DNA from: Magnaporthiopsis rhizophila
Taxonomy: Eukaryota; Ascomycota; Sordariomycetes; Magnaporthales; Magnaporthaceae
Direction of reading: 5' to 3'
Assembly (NCBI GenBank): GCA_003049465.1
Contig: PYSS01000221.1
Coordinates: 1 to 30,498 of the forward strand
Length of the DNA: 30,498 bases
Below the pieces are notes generated by a model. The model saw nothing but the letters and a program-made list of their open reading frames with translations. It had not been told where the DNA came from and searched no databases. Within the stretch, counting starts at the first letter, position 1. Every line of letters begins with the position of its first letter. Below, piece by piece: positions 1 to 7,680 of this stretch. The position numbers and the translations under genes are program-made.

Positions 1-230
1 TTAATTATATTATTATAATTATTTATATTAATAATAAATTATACAAATATTATTTTGAAAAAAAAGTTTAGCAAACTAAACTAATAGCGCAAAATAATAA
101 AACTAATTAAAAAAAAGCAAAATAATAATAATTTATGGTTTATAGTATATATTTTAAATTTATAAATTTTAGTGCAAAAATTATATACCAATATAAAAAA
201 TAAAAATATATTAGGTTTAAGGATCCAAAG

Positions 231-284
231 GATGGGAAATATTTTAAATATAAAAAAAAAGGATATATTAAAAAGAATTGTTTG
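231..284 (+). pseudogene. Relic of a Gag CCHC zinc knuckle
   Basis: Frame 3 reads through a segment with exact C-x2-C-x4-H-x4-C spacing. The first two Cys are Tyr (TAT at 240-242 and 249-251), the His is Tyr (TAT at 264-266), and only the last Cys survives (TGT at 279-281). TGT to TAT is a G-to-A change and CAT to TAT is a C-to-T change, both RIP-type. A Gly precedes the His position and basic residues fill the spacing, as in retroviral-type nucleocapsid knuckles. A TAA follows at 285. The knuckle would bind packaged RNA in an intact Gag. It may belong to the element downstream or to a second nested copy, because the gap to the pol linker (about 1.6 kb) is long and the frame differs. Confidence 0.6.
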
Positions 285-1926
285 TAAAAAAACCGATAAA
301 TAGCTATTTTTTGCCAAAAAAATACGCTAAAGGAATATAAGCTTATAATTTCAAAATTATCCAAAATAACCAAATAAGTAGCAAAAGGAAATTTATATTT
401 CAAAATATTGTTTAGCTGGATTTATTGCTTTAATAAAAATTATATAACCTATTATTTCGATAAAAATATTACAGGGTATTATTTTAAATAATGGTTTGCT
501 ATAATATAATAAATTGGCCGATTCCGGAATAATAATAAAAAAGAAATGAATATTATTATAAATTTTGCAACGCCCGAAAAAAAGGATAATAAAATGGTTT
601 GAAATTTAAAAAAATTTGAGGGGGTTTAGTACTATAGCAATTATATGCCAATAATAGGAAAGTTTGCTAAATAAGGCAAAAAGCTCGAAAAATTAGCCCG
701 GTATAAAGGCATATCGGATATTTCGGTTAATAATTTTGAGAAAAATTTAAATATAAATGCGGAGATAAAACCGTTTTTAGGCCAAATATATTTAATATAA
801 GCCCAGAAAAAAAATTAACCTTATTAGTGCTCGGAAAAACCATAAAAACGGACCTTAATAATAAAAAATTTGATAAATAATAATAATAATATATTATTAA
901 TTTTAAAAAATTCCAGCAAAAATTTGATTAGTGATTAATTAATATAGGAAAATAATTTTTTATAACCAAAAAAAAAATACGGAAAATGTATATTTTATTT
1001 AGGTTTTTGGAAATAAACCGATAGTTTTGGGATTAGCCCAAACCTATCGGTGGTTTAATATGCAAAAAATTAGCGCAAAACGATAAAAAAAAGCTTTTGG
1101 ATTGGTTAAAAAATAATTAATCGGTTATTTATTATAGGGTATTATTTAAAAATATTCCGAACCTGGATTAGCGGTTAATACGATTATATATGTTAAATTA
1201 TAAAAATATGGATCTTAATATAAATTATTACAATAAATTTTTTTGGGCCGAATATTTATACGATAATTATCGGTAATATATAGCTAAAAAGCTGAAGCAC
1301 GATTTTTTTTTACAAAAAAAGGGAAAGGGATTAGTGCAATACCCATAATAGGAATACTAATTTCCAAAATGGTAAATGGCAAAAATAGGTTATAAAAATT
1401 TCGCAGTAATTTTTGAGCCATTATTAGTGTATTTTATAATATATTTAGCAAAAATTTTAATATATTAAATATGTGGGAAACTGGAATGCAAGGTATATAT
1501 GGAAAAAAAAGCAAGGGTTTGGACGGACGGGTTTGCCCGATCGATAAGAACAATCGAGGCCTAAAAATAGGCGCTCCAAATAAAAAATTAAAAAATTTAC
1601 CCAAAAATAGGGCACGGATAAAGCAATAATTAGTAAAATTTTTAATAATAACGATTACCGATTAATATAAATATATTAAAATAATAATATATTAAAAAAA
1701 GCGAAAAATAAAAATTATAATCGATTATAAAATTTAAAGAAATTATTTTTTACCAAAAGCAATAAAAAGGTACAATATTTTAATATATCAGAAAAAAAAA
1801 CTATATAATTTTATAACGGTAAAATAAAAGCCAGTTATATTTAATAAAAAAAAAATCGATATTAAAATTGATTATTTTAAATTCCGATTTTTGGGAAAAA
1901 TTTGCAAAATAATCCTGGATATTATA

Positions 1927-2430
1927 AATATAGAAGGAAAAAATTTAATTTTAAGCTTTTTATAATTTAAAAAATATAATTTTTTAATAAATTGGATTAC
2001 TAAATAAATTTAATAAAGAAAATTATTATTAATTAGCAAAAAAGCCCAATAGCTACGGGTTTTGGGTAATAAAAATTGGATGCCAGAAAGGGTAACCGTG
2101 ACGGCAGCAAAATATAATAATTAGCCCTAGCAAATTACATTAACCGAAATATTAATAAATATAAATATAAACAAGCCTAATAAGCAAAAAATTATTAAGG
2201 ATAAATTTAAAAATATTTTTAAAAAATATTATAAATATTGGAGATTGTTCCAGAAAAATTTGGAAATGGTATTACCAAAATATGGATTATTTAATTATAA
2301 AATTAAGCTTAAACCGGAAGCATAATTTAAATACCAAAAATTATATTAATTAAATTTTCGATAAAAAAAATTATTATAAAAATAATTAAAGGAAAAAATT
2401 AGGAAGGAAGTTATTAAATTTTTTAATTTT
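1927..2430 (+). pseudogene. Remnant of protease C-terminus and protease-RT linker (pol)
   Basis: Frame 1 carries two landmarks of fungal Ty3/Gypsy polyproteins. At about 1927-2007 lies the post-protease segment normally written as L-G-x-P-W-L-x-x-H-N-P-x-I-D-W. Here it appears as a degenerate run with a stop in place of the conserved Trp and an intact N-W near its end. At about 2236-2370 lies the linker before RT, recognisable from a W-x-L-F-Q start, a region ending in L-K-P-E, and an L-N-F-R motif. Several stops interrupt it. I could not locate the catalytic D-S/T-G of the protease with confidence. Confidence 0.6.
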
Positions 2431-3170
2431 TTTGTGGGATACGGAATTTTGTTTGTTTTTAAAAAAAACGGGAAAAAACGGATATATATCGATTATTATC
2501 CGTTAAATCAGAAAATAATAAAAAATCGGTATTTTTTACTTTTAATTAACAAATTTAAAAATAGGTTTGGAAAAAGCTGGTGGTTTATAATTTTAAATTT
2601 ATATAAAATATATAATTTATTAAGGATTAAAAAGGGGGATAAATAAAAAATTGTTTTTTGAACCAAATTTGGAATTTTCGAGTTATTGGTAATAATTTTC
2701 GGGTTTATTAATGTACCAGCTATATTTTAATAAATAATTAACCATATATTACAAAAATATTTTAATATTTTTGCTTTTGTATACCTGGATAATATTTTGA
2801 TTTTTTTAAAAATGCTGGAAAAATACAAATAATATGTGTATAAAATGCTGCAAAAATTGCAAAATGCAAAACTTTTGGTTAATCCGGATAAATGTATATA
2901 GTATTTCCTGGAGGTAATTTTTTTCGGGTTTGTTATTAAATAAAAAAAAGTTCGGATAAAACCCAAAAAAATACAGGCGGTAAAAAATTAGCCTGTATTT
3001 ATTATGGTTAAAAAAGTACAAAATTTTTTAAAATTTTTGAATTTTTACCAAAAATTTATCCGAAATTTTAATAAAAAGGTTATATTATTTATAAATTTTA
3101 CCAAAAATAATACCCAGTTTTATTGGGGGATACAAAAATAAATAATTTTCAAATTGCTAAAAAAAGTTAT
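2400..3170 (+). pseudogene. Reverse transcriptase domain of Ty3/Gypsy pol, inactivated
   Basis: Frame 1 gives the typical RT start, with hydrophobic G-I-L-F-V-F-K-K-N-G, then I-Y-I-D-Y-Y-P-L-N, K-N-R-Y and L-N-L-Y-K-I-Y-N-L, with R-I-K-K-G-D at 2619-2641. It continues through a stop at 2644 into the palm region. The catalytic box reads V-Y-L-D-N-I-L-I-F at 2779-2805, where active enzymes have Y-L-D-D; the second Asp codon is AAT instead of GAT. The following L-G-F, D/N-P-K-K-I and N-F-Y-x-K-F-I-R-N-F landmarks of the thumb and connection are present with further stops. In an intact element this enzyme copies the RNA genome into cDNA. Here it is a fossil. Confidence 0.9.
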
Positions 3171-3179
3171 TATTTAAAT

Positions 3180-3590
3180 ACCGATATTAATAATACCAAA
3201 CCCAAAAAAACCTTTCGAGGTTAAAATTAATGTATTAAATTTTGCTATCGGGGAATAGCTGGGATAATAAAACGATTAAAAAAAAATTGCACCTTTGCAC
3301 ATTTTTTTTGCAAAAATTAAACGAACCTAAATTAAATTATCAAATTTATAATAAAAAGCTTTTTGTTATTATTAAAATTTTGGAAAAATGAAAGGTGTAT
3401 TTATACAAAGCTAATTATTAAATTATAATATATACCGATCACAAAAACCTATTATAATTTATTACCAGCCAAGCACTAAATAAAAAATAAGTTCGATAAA
3501 GCTAGTTTTTTTAAAATTATAATTTTTAAATTAAGGTTAAAAAAGGGTTAAAAAATGGCCGAGCGGATACTTTAAACCGTTGATTAAATT
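3180..3590 (+). pseudogene. RNase H domain of Ty3/Gypsy pol, frameshifted
   Basis: The N-terminal half reads in frame 1 (P-K-K-P-F-E-V ... F-A-I-G, about 3201-3265). The C-terminal half reads in frame 2 from about 3323 (L-N-Y-Q-I-Y, then Y-T-D-H-K-N-L around 3430-3455, N-G-R-A-D-T-L near 3557-3577). The Asp of Y-T-D-H and the Asp of R-A-D-T are intact. The first-strand Asp usually preceding A/S-D-F-A-I-G is Asn, and the D-K-E-L box reads N-K-K-L. The frame change fits one extra base near 3322. Numerous TAA/TAG codons replace Trp and Gln. It would have degraded the RNA strand of RNA/DNA hybrids during cDNA synthesis. Confidence 0.85.
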
Positions 3591-3599
3591 ATTAGATGG

Positions 3600-4660
3600 A
3601 TATACCACCAAAAATATATACAGTTTTGGCCAAAAAACCAAATAGATCCCTGATCCCGGTGCAGCGGGCATTAGCCAAAATAATTTAATAAAAAGGCTGG
3701 ATCCCAAAAAAAATCCAGCAAATTTACAGCCAAATAACTAATGGATATCAGGGGGTTGCTAAAATTTGGAAAAGGTTTCGGTAATATTACAGGTTTATAA
3801 AAACCCGTGCTAAAATAAAAAATGCAATTAAAAATTGCAAAAATTGTGCGAAAAATAAAACCAATAAGCATAAACCTTATAAATTATTATAACCTTTGCC
3901 AGTATTTAGCAAAGTATAGCAAAAAATTATAATAAATTTTATTACGGGGCTATCCAAATTAAAAATTTTTTTTATAAATGTTCAATATAATAATATTATA
4001 GTAATAATCGATCGATTTACCAAATATACCATATACCTATTATTTAAAAAAAATATAAAGGTTATAAATTTAATTTATATTTTTATCCGGAATATAATTG
4101 CGGAATACGGAATATTGAAATGTATAATTTTAAACCGAAACAAATTATTTAATAGCAAATTTTGGAAATAATTTATAACAAATTTAAGCGCGGAATATGC
4201 CTTTTTTACGATTTATTATTTTTAAACAGATAAATAAATAAAACGAACAAATTAAACTATAAAATAATATTTATATTATTTTATTAATTATAAATAAAAT
4301 AATTAGGTATAATTATTTTTTATAGCATAATTTATATATAATAATTTAATACACAAAAGTACAGAAATTATACCGTTTTATGCAAATTATGGGTATATAT
4401 TTATAATATATAAAAAATTCAGGGCAAAATTATATATTTTAGCAGCAAAAATATAGGTGAAAAAATTTACTAAACTGCATAAAAATTTTCAGGTAAAACT
4501 AAAAAAATTATAATAATGCATATTTATACAGGCTAATAAAAAAANTTAGCAGCAAAAATATAGGTGAAAAAATTTACCAAACTGCATAAAAATTTTCAGG
4601 TAAAACTAAAAAAATTATAATAATGCATATTTATACAGGCTAATAAAAAAAAAATCAAAA
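3600..4660 (+). pseudogene. Integrase domain, catalytic triad lost
   Basis: Frame 2 shows the integrase zinc-binding C-x2-C (TGC at 3836-3838, TGT at 3845-3847), followed by K-H-K-P-Y-K-L-L and P-L-P-V. The catalytic core follows: I-N-F-I-T-G-L (first Asp now AAT, 3935-3937), I-V-I-I-D-R-F-T-K-Y, then L-N-R-N-K-L-F (second Asp now AAC, 4133-4135), S-K-F-W, and T-D-K-*-I-K-R-T-N (catalytic Glu now AAA, 4241-4243). The D,D-35-E triad therefore reads N,N,K, and all three changes are single G-to-A. The C-terminal part runs into the duplicated segment at 4439-4651 and emerges in frame 1. Integrase would have inserted the cDNA; this copy cannot. Confidence 0.9.
4439..4651 (+). repeat. Tandem 106-bp duplication separated by a single N
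   Basis: Positions 4439-4544 and 4546-4651 are the same sequence apart from one C/T difference (T at 4471, C at 4578). They are separated only by the ambiguous base N at 4545, so the offset is 107 bp. The segment encodes the integrase C-terminal region. Offset 107 is not a multiple of three and moves the frame from 2 to 1. This looks like two contig ends joined without merging their overlap, or a very recent tandem duplication. Confidence 0.9.
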
Positions 4661-4908
4661 AATTAACCTTTAAAAAAAAGGATAATATTTATTTTTTTCA
4701 ATATAATATTAAAATAAAATAATCAAATAATAAGCTAAATTATAAAAAATTGGGACCGCTTAAAATCCTAAGGAAAATTTCCGATATTAATTATAAATTT
4801 TAATTATTATTAATTATGCATAATTATCCGGTTTTTTATATCGATTTGTTTAAACCAGCATTATTAGGGTTTAAAAGTAATAAATTAATAAAAATCGACC
4901 CAAAACAA

Positions 4909-5064
4909 AAGTATAAAATCGAAAAAATTTTGGATAAAAAAATTATTAATAGAACTAAATATTATTTGGTTAAATAAACAGGGTACGGAATCGAAAAAAG
5001 CATTTGGGAAAGAAAAATAAACCTAAAAGGTGCGCTAAAAGTTTTTAAAAAATACCAGCAAAAA
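4909..5064 (+). pseudogene. C-terminal chromodomain of the chromovirus integrase
   Basis: Frame 1 reads Q-K-Y-K-I-E-K-I-L-D, then R-T-K-Y-Y-L-V-K, a stop, T-G-Y-G, a W-E separated by five residues from there, N-L-K-G-A and F-K-K-Y. This is the chromodomain order of Y-x-V-E-x-I-L-D, Y-L-V-K-W-x-G-Y, T/S-W-E and N-L. The aromatic-cage Trp of V-K-W is a TAA stop (4975-4977), and the later W-E is intact. In chromoviruses this domain is thought to direct integration to chromatin bearing methylated histone H3. Upstream in the same frame lie I-D-L-F-K-P and the G-P-L/F-K-I-L motif of the integrase C-terminus. Confidence 0.88.
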
Positions 5065-5160
5065 GCTTTTGGTAAAAAGTTAATATTAATGCCGGAATTC
5101 GGATTTTGGTTCGGAACGCCTGTATTAAAATAATTTATCTGGTTAAAGCAGGGCTAATAG

Positions 5161-6130
5161 GTTAAAATCAGGATTAACCCTATGATTGGCCCAGTTTGGA
5201 AATAACGAAAAAAAATTGGGGTTTAATAAGGCTGGAGGAGTAATAAAGGCCTATACGGCCGCCTTTTCGGCTTTTTTCCGCTTAATTTGCTCCAGCTCTT
5301 TAATATTACTAATTTTGCAGCGAATTGCGCGGGTTAATTTTTTGTGCCACTGTTTTTTTTATTTATAAAAATGTTTAATTTTTATATTTATCGATCGATG
5401 CTTTTTTTTTGCGGCTTTTAGTTTTTTTTTTACGCAAATATGTTAAATATTGTAAATAAAAAGGTGTTTAGGGGACAGATCCAGAACGTTGCAATAAAAA
5501 TGCCCGAGATAAACGCACCGATCGCAATATGAACGATTATGCAAAAATATATTATAATAAGCGAAATTGTTAGTTTTATAATTGGAATAAAAAGGTATAA
5601 TAATAGGGGATAAGATAATAAAAATAAGGAAATTATTTCGATAAATAATTAAAAATGCCGGTTTATGTTTTTGCATTTGACCAGATATTTTGTTAAAAAA
5701 AGGGAATAAAAGGTGGTAAGAAAGGAAAATACTTATTATTAATAAAAGGATAGGGCTGTAAGTTTTGGCCAAAAAAATTTGGCCTAAAAAAAAAAACCTG
5801 GTATTATAGTTATAATTGGCAAAAAGCAAAAAGGCTGGGGTTAACCCTTAGCGGTACGCTTTTATCCTGCAATTATAAAGGCCAAAAAACCCGAATAATT
5901 AAAACTAAAAAAGGAGTTATATAATTAGGCATTTATCTAAGTACCGGTAATATATTTGCTATAAATATAACAAATATAGCACGGTGATATATTTGTTATA
6001 AATATAACAAATATAATACAAATATGGTATAAAAATTTACGGGTATATAAAGAAAATTTTTTTACTGTATTAGGTAGCTTTAATTAAGGCCTCGGTATTA
6101 GTTAACCTAAGTTAGCACCAAGGCAACCCT
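5161..6130. other. AT-rich, RIP-like region without a readable gene
   Basis: After the chromodomain the sequence stays AT-rich. I see no conserved protein segment on either strand. Open stretches at 5186-5368 (+) and 5443-5829 (-) are biased in composition and match no family I know. The 3' LTR of the retroelement probably lies in the first part, but I could not fix its ends. The only structured feature is the palindromic repeat pair at 5951-6015. Confidence 0.6.
5951..6015. repeat. Two direct copies of a 28-bp palindromic unit, 37 bp apart
   Basis: Positions 5951-5978 and 5988-6015 match apart from one C/T difference (C at 5959). The core of the second copy (5989-6014) is an inverted repeat with 12-bp arms (ATATTTGTTATA) and a 2-bp spacer. 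The GC-containing 9-bp spacer between the copies stands out from the AT-rich surroundings. Possible readings are the subterminal part of a transposon end, a fragment of a satellite, or a protein-binding pair inside an LTR. Confidence 0.7.
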
Positions 6131-6229
6131 TTGGGCAAATAATTAAAATTTTTATTATTATTTCAGTTTTTCAGCACAAATAACCTTATAAAGATTATAC
6201 TGCTTAGCACCTCCCCTAATATACCCTAC

Positions 6230-6606
6230 CCTAGGAGCAGAGAACCGTTTGTAACACTTAAACAACAAGCCCAGCACTTTAAGGATCAGCTAAAAAATTG
6301 CAAACACAATTTCCGCATACTTTTTTCTAAAGCAGCAAAGGCCCTAAACGAACAAAGCATACAAACGGCCGCGTTAAGGGCGGAAAACGAGCGTTTAAAA
6401 AAAAGGTGGCCTCTCTCAAACCAACCCCTCGCCGTACGGTCAAACGGACCTCCCAGGCAGCTTTCTATAAAATAAAACGTATTAAGGAGGCCCAGGAGGC
6501 AATCAGGGAGGCCCGCGGGCCGTTGGTACAAAAGCACAAAAAAAAAGTGCAAAAAATTAATTCTGAATCGGCCGCCACAATGCTGAAAGAATTGGATAGG
6601 CCCTAG
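6230..6606 (+). pseudogene. C-terminal fragment of a DNA transposase, probably pogo/DDE1 type, frameshifted
   Basis: Frame 2 from about 6242 reads a helical, Lys/Gln-rich segment (P-F-V-T-L-K-Q-Q-A-Q, then S-K-A-A-K-A-L-N-E-Q, then L-R-A-E-N-E-R-L-K-K). After an A8 run at 6397-6404 the sensible reading moves to frame 1 (A-S-L-K-P-T, then F-Y-K-I-K-R-I-K-E-A-Q-E-A, ending L-K-E-L-D-R-P and a stop at 6604-6606). A ninth A would join the two frames. The amphipathic tail resembles the coiled-coil C-terminus of fungal pogo/Fot1-like transposases, and the flank at 6703-6746 resembles a transposon end. I recognise no DDE core upstream, so the family call is tentative. Base composition is much closer to genic DNA than the block to the left. 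Confidence 0.5.
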
Positions 6607-6702
6607 GCATTAATTACCATTAATTTCTATAGGGATTTGGGTACATTTGCATATTGTGCGATTGATTATGGTCTCTCTCGTTATGCGCGCCTGTGCTAAT
6701 TT

Positions 6703-6746
6703 GGGTGGCCCAAAGTAGAGGGTGGCCCAAAACAGGGTGACCCACT
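6703..6746. repeat. Repeat-rich candidate 3' terminal region of the DNA transposon
   Basis: GGGTGGCCCAAA occurs at 6703-6714 and again at 6720-6731. It is followed by a related GGGTGACCCACT at 6735-6746. The unit is itself nearly palindromic (GGGTGGCCC). Read on the - strand this gives an end starting AGTGGGTCACCC, which is plausible for a pogo-type terminal repeat. It lies about 100 bp past the transposase tail. No matching inverted end was found upstream, so the element would be 5'-truncated. Confidence 0.4.
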
Positions 6747-6756
6747 CTAATTAGAG

Positions 6757-7680
6757 CCCAAGTTACGGTACGTGAATGTTAAGAGATAACAAACGGAAAA
6801 CCATTGGGAGCACTCATATCATGCAAATATTCCATCGAACAGGACAGTAAAGTATGCGAAGCTCAACATGCGAGGTCTGTATTAGCTATTAATTAAGTGG
6901 ACGCTCGTCGGCAACCCTGCCCGGAACTCCAACCCTATGTGGCAGAGAATCTCAAAGCAAGGGCGGCGCTATTGCCTGCCGTGGCCTGTGATCCTGAACC
7001 AGACAGCGGTCGACGAGTCCTTCCCACAAGGATCTTCCACCAACCATCCTTCCTTTTTTTGGTCTTTTCTTGTTTCGCATCTGAAAATCGCTGGTTCGAC
7101 CAAGGGCTATTCCCGCTTGCACCTCATTTCCCAAACGACTGTCTTGAGGGGTATACTTGGGTATCAAAAAAAGAGACAGACAGTAATCGGGAGGCATAGT
7201 TGCCAGGACGATGTGATATCAAACAAACAGAGAGGGGAATCAAACAAAGACAAAAGGCAAGATGTACTAAATGCAGTAAGAAAAAACGGAGTGATGACTT
7301 GTGGGGTGTGCGTTTTTTTGGGTGATTTGTTGGTTTGCAAGGAAGAAAAGAAATTGCAGGAAGAGAAGGAAAGTTCAAACGAGGACTGGCCAGGAGGCGT
7401 CAACAAGTGACGGTGTCCAAAGATTGACCAATCTCGCAAGGGTATCTTGAAATGCAGATCCGATTCCCGACCAAACCCGAGAACAGGCCTCAAAGTGGTG
7501 TTGCCTTGATAGATTTGTCGTTGACATGCTTCATAGTCTTCGCTAATGTTTTTGTTCGTTTTCTGGATGAGGGAAGAGGGGGATGACGAGGACCCATCGC
7601 CAGACAACCATGGCCAAGCAGAGCTTGCCAATGGGTCAGTATCGGCTAGGCGCCCAACAACTGTCCTGCTGACCAGACGT
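6757..7680. other. Intergenic region downstream of the Meu6-like gene
   Basis: About 0.9 kb between the transposon remnant and the stop codon of the Meu6-like gene. It should contain that gene's 3' UTR and polyadenylation region on the - strand. I see no other gene: the open frames here are short and overlap one another on both strands. Confidence 0.6.

Larger units (their letters stand above)
1..5160 (+). mobile_element. Degenerate Ty3/Gypsy chromovirus retrotransposon, RIP-damaged, 5' incomplete
   Basis: A very AT-rich block in which Ty3/Gypsy pol domains can be read in order on the + strand through many stop codons: protease/RT linker (about 1927-2430), RT (2400-3170), RNase H (3180-3590), integrase (3600-4660) and a C-terminal chromodomain (4909-5064). 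A C-terminal chromodomain defines the chromovirus branch. Tryptophan, aspartate, glutamate and glycine codons are repeatedly replaced by TAA/TAG, AAT, AAA or AGC, as expected of RIP. Reading frames are 1 for the linker, RT and early RNase H, 2 for late RNase H and integrase, and 1 again for the chromodomain. I could not define either LTR. The 5' LTR and most of gag would lie outside the window or be unreadable, and the 3' boundary near 5160 is approximate. The distance from the CCHC relic at 231 to the linker at 1927 is longer than usual, so two elements may be nested here. Confidence 0.9.

Noticed and set aside
5186..5368. A 60-codon frame just after the chromodomain as a further pol segment
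   Set aside because: It lies past the normal end of a chromovirus pol and has no domain; it is more likely LTR or flanking sequence.
5443..5829. A 128-codon - strand frame rich in Phe, Ile, Leu and Tyr that looks like a membrane protein
   Set aside because: AT-rich mutated DNA yields such hydrophobic frames by chance, and no conserved motif was found.
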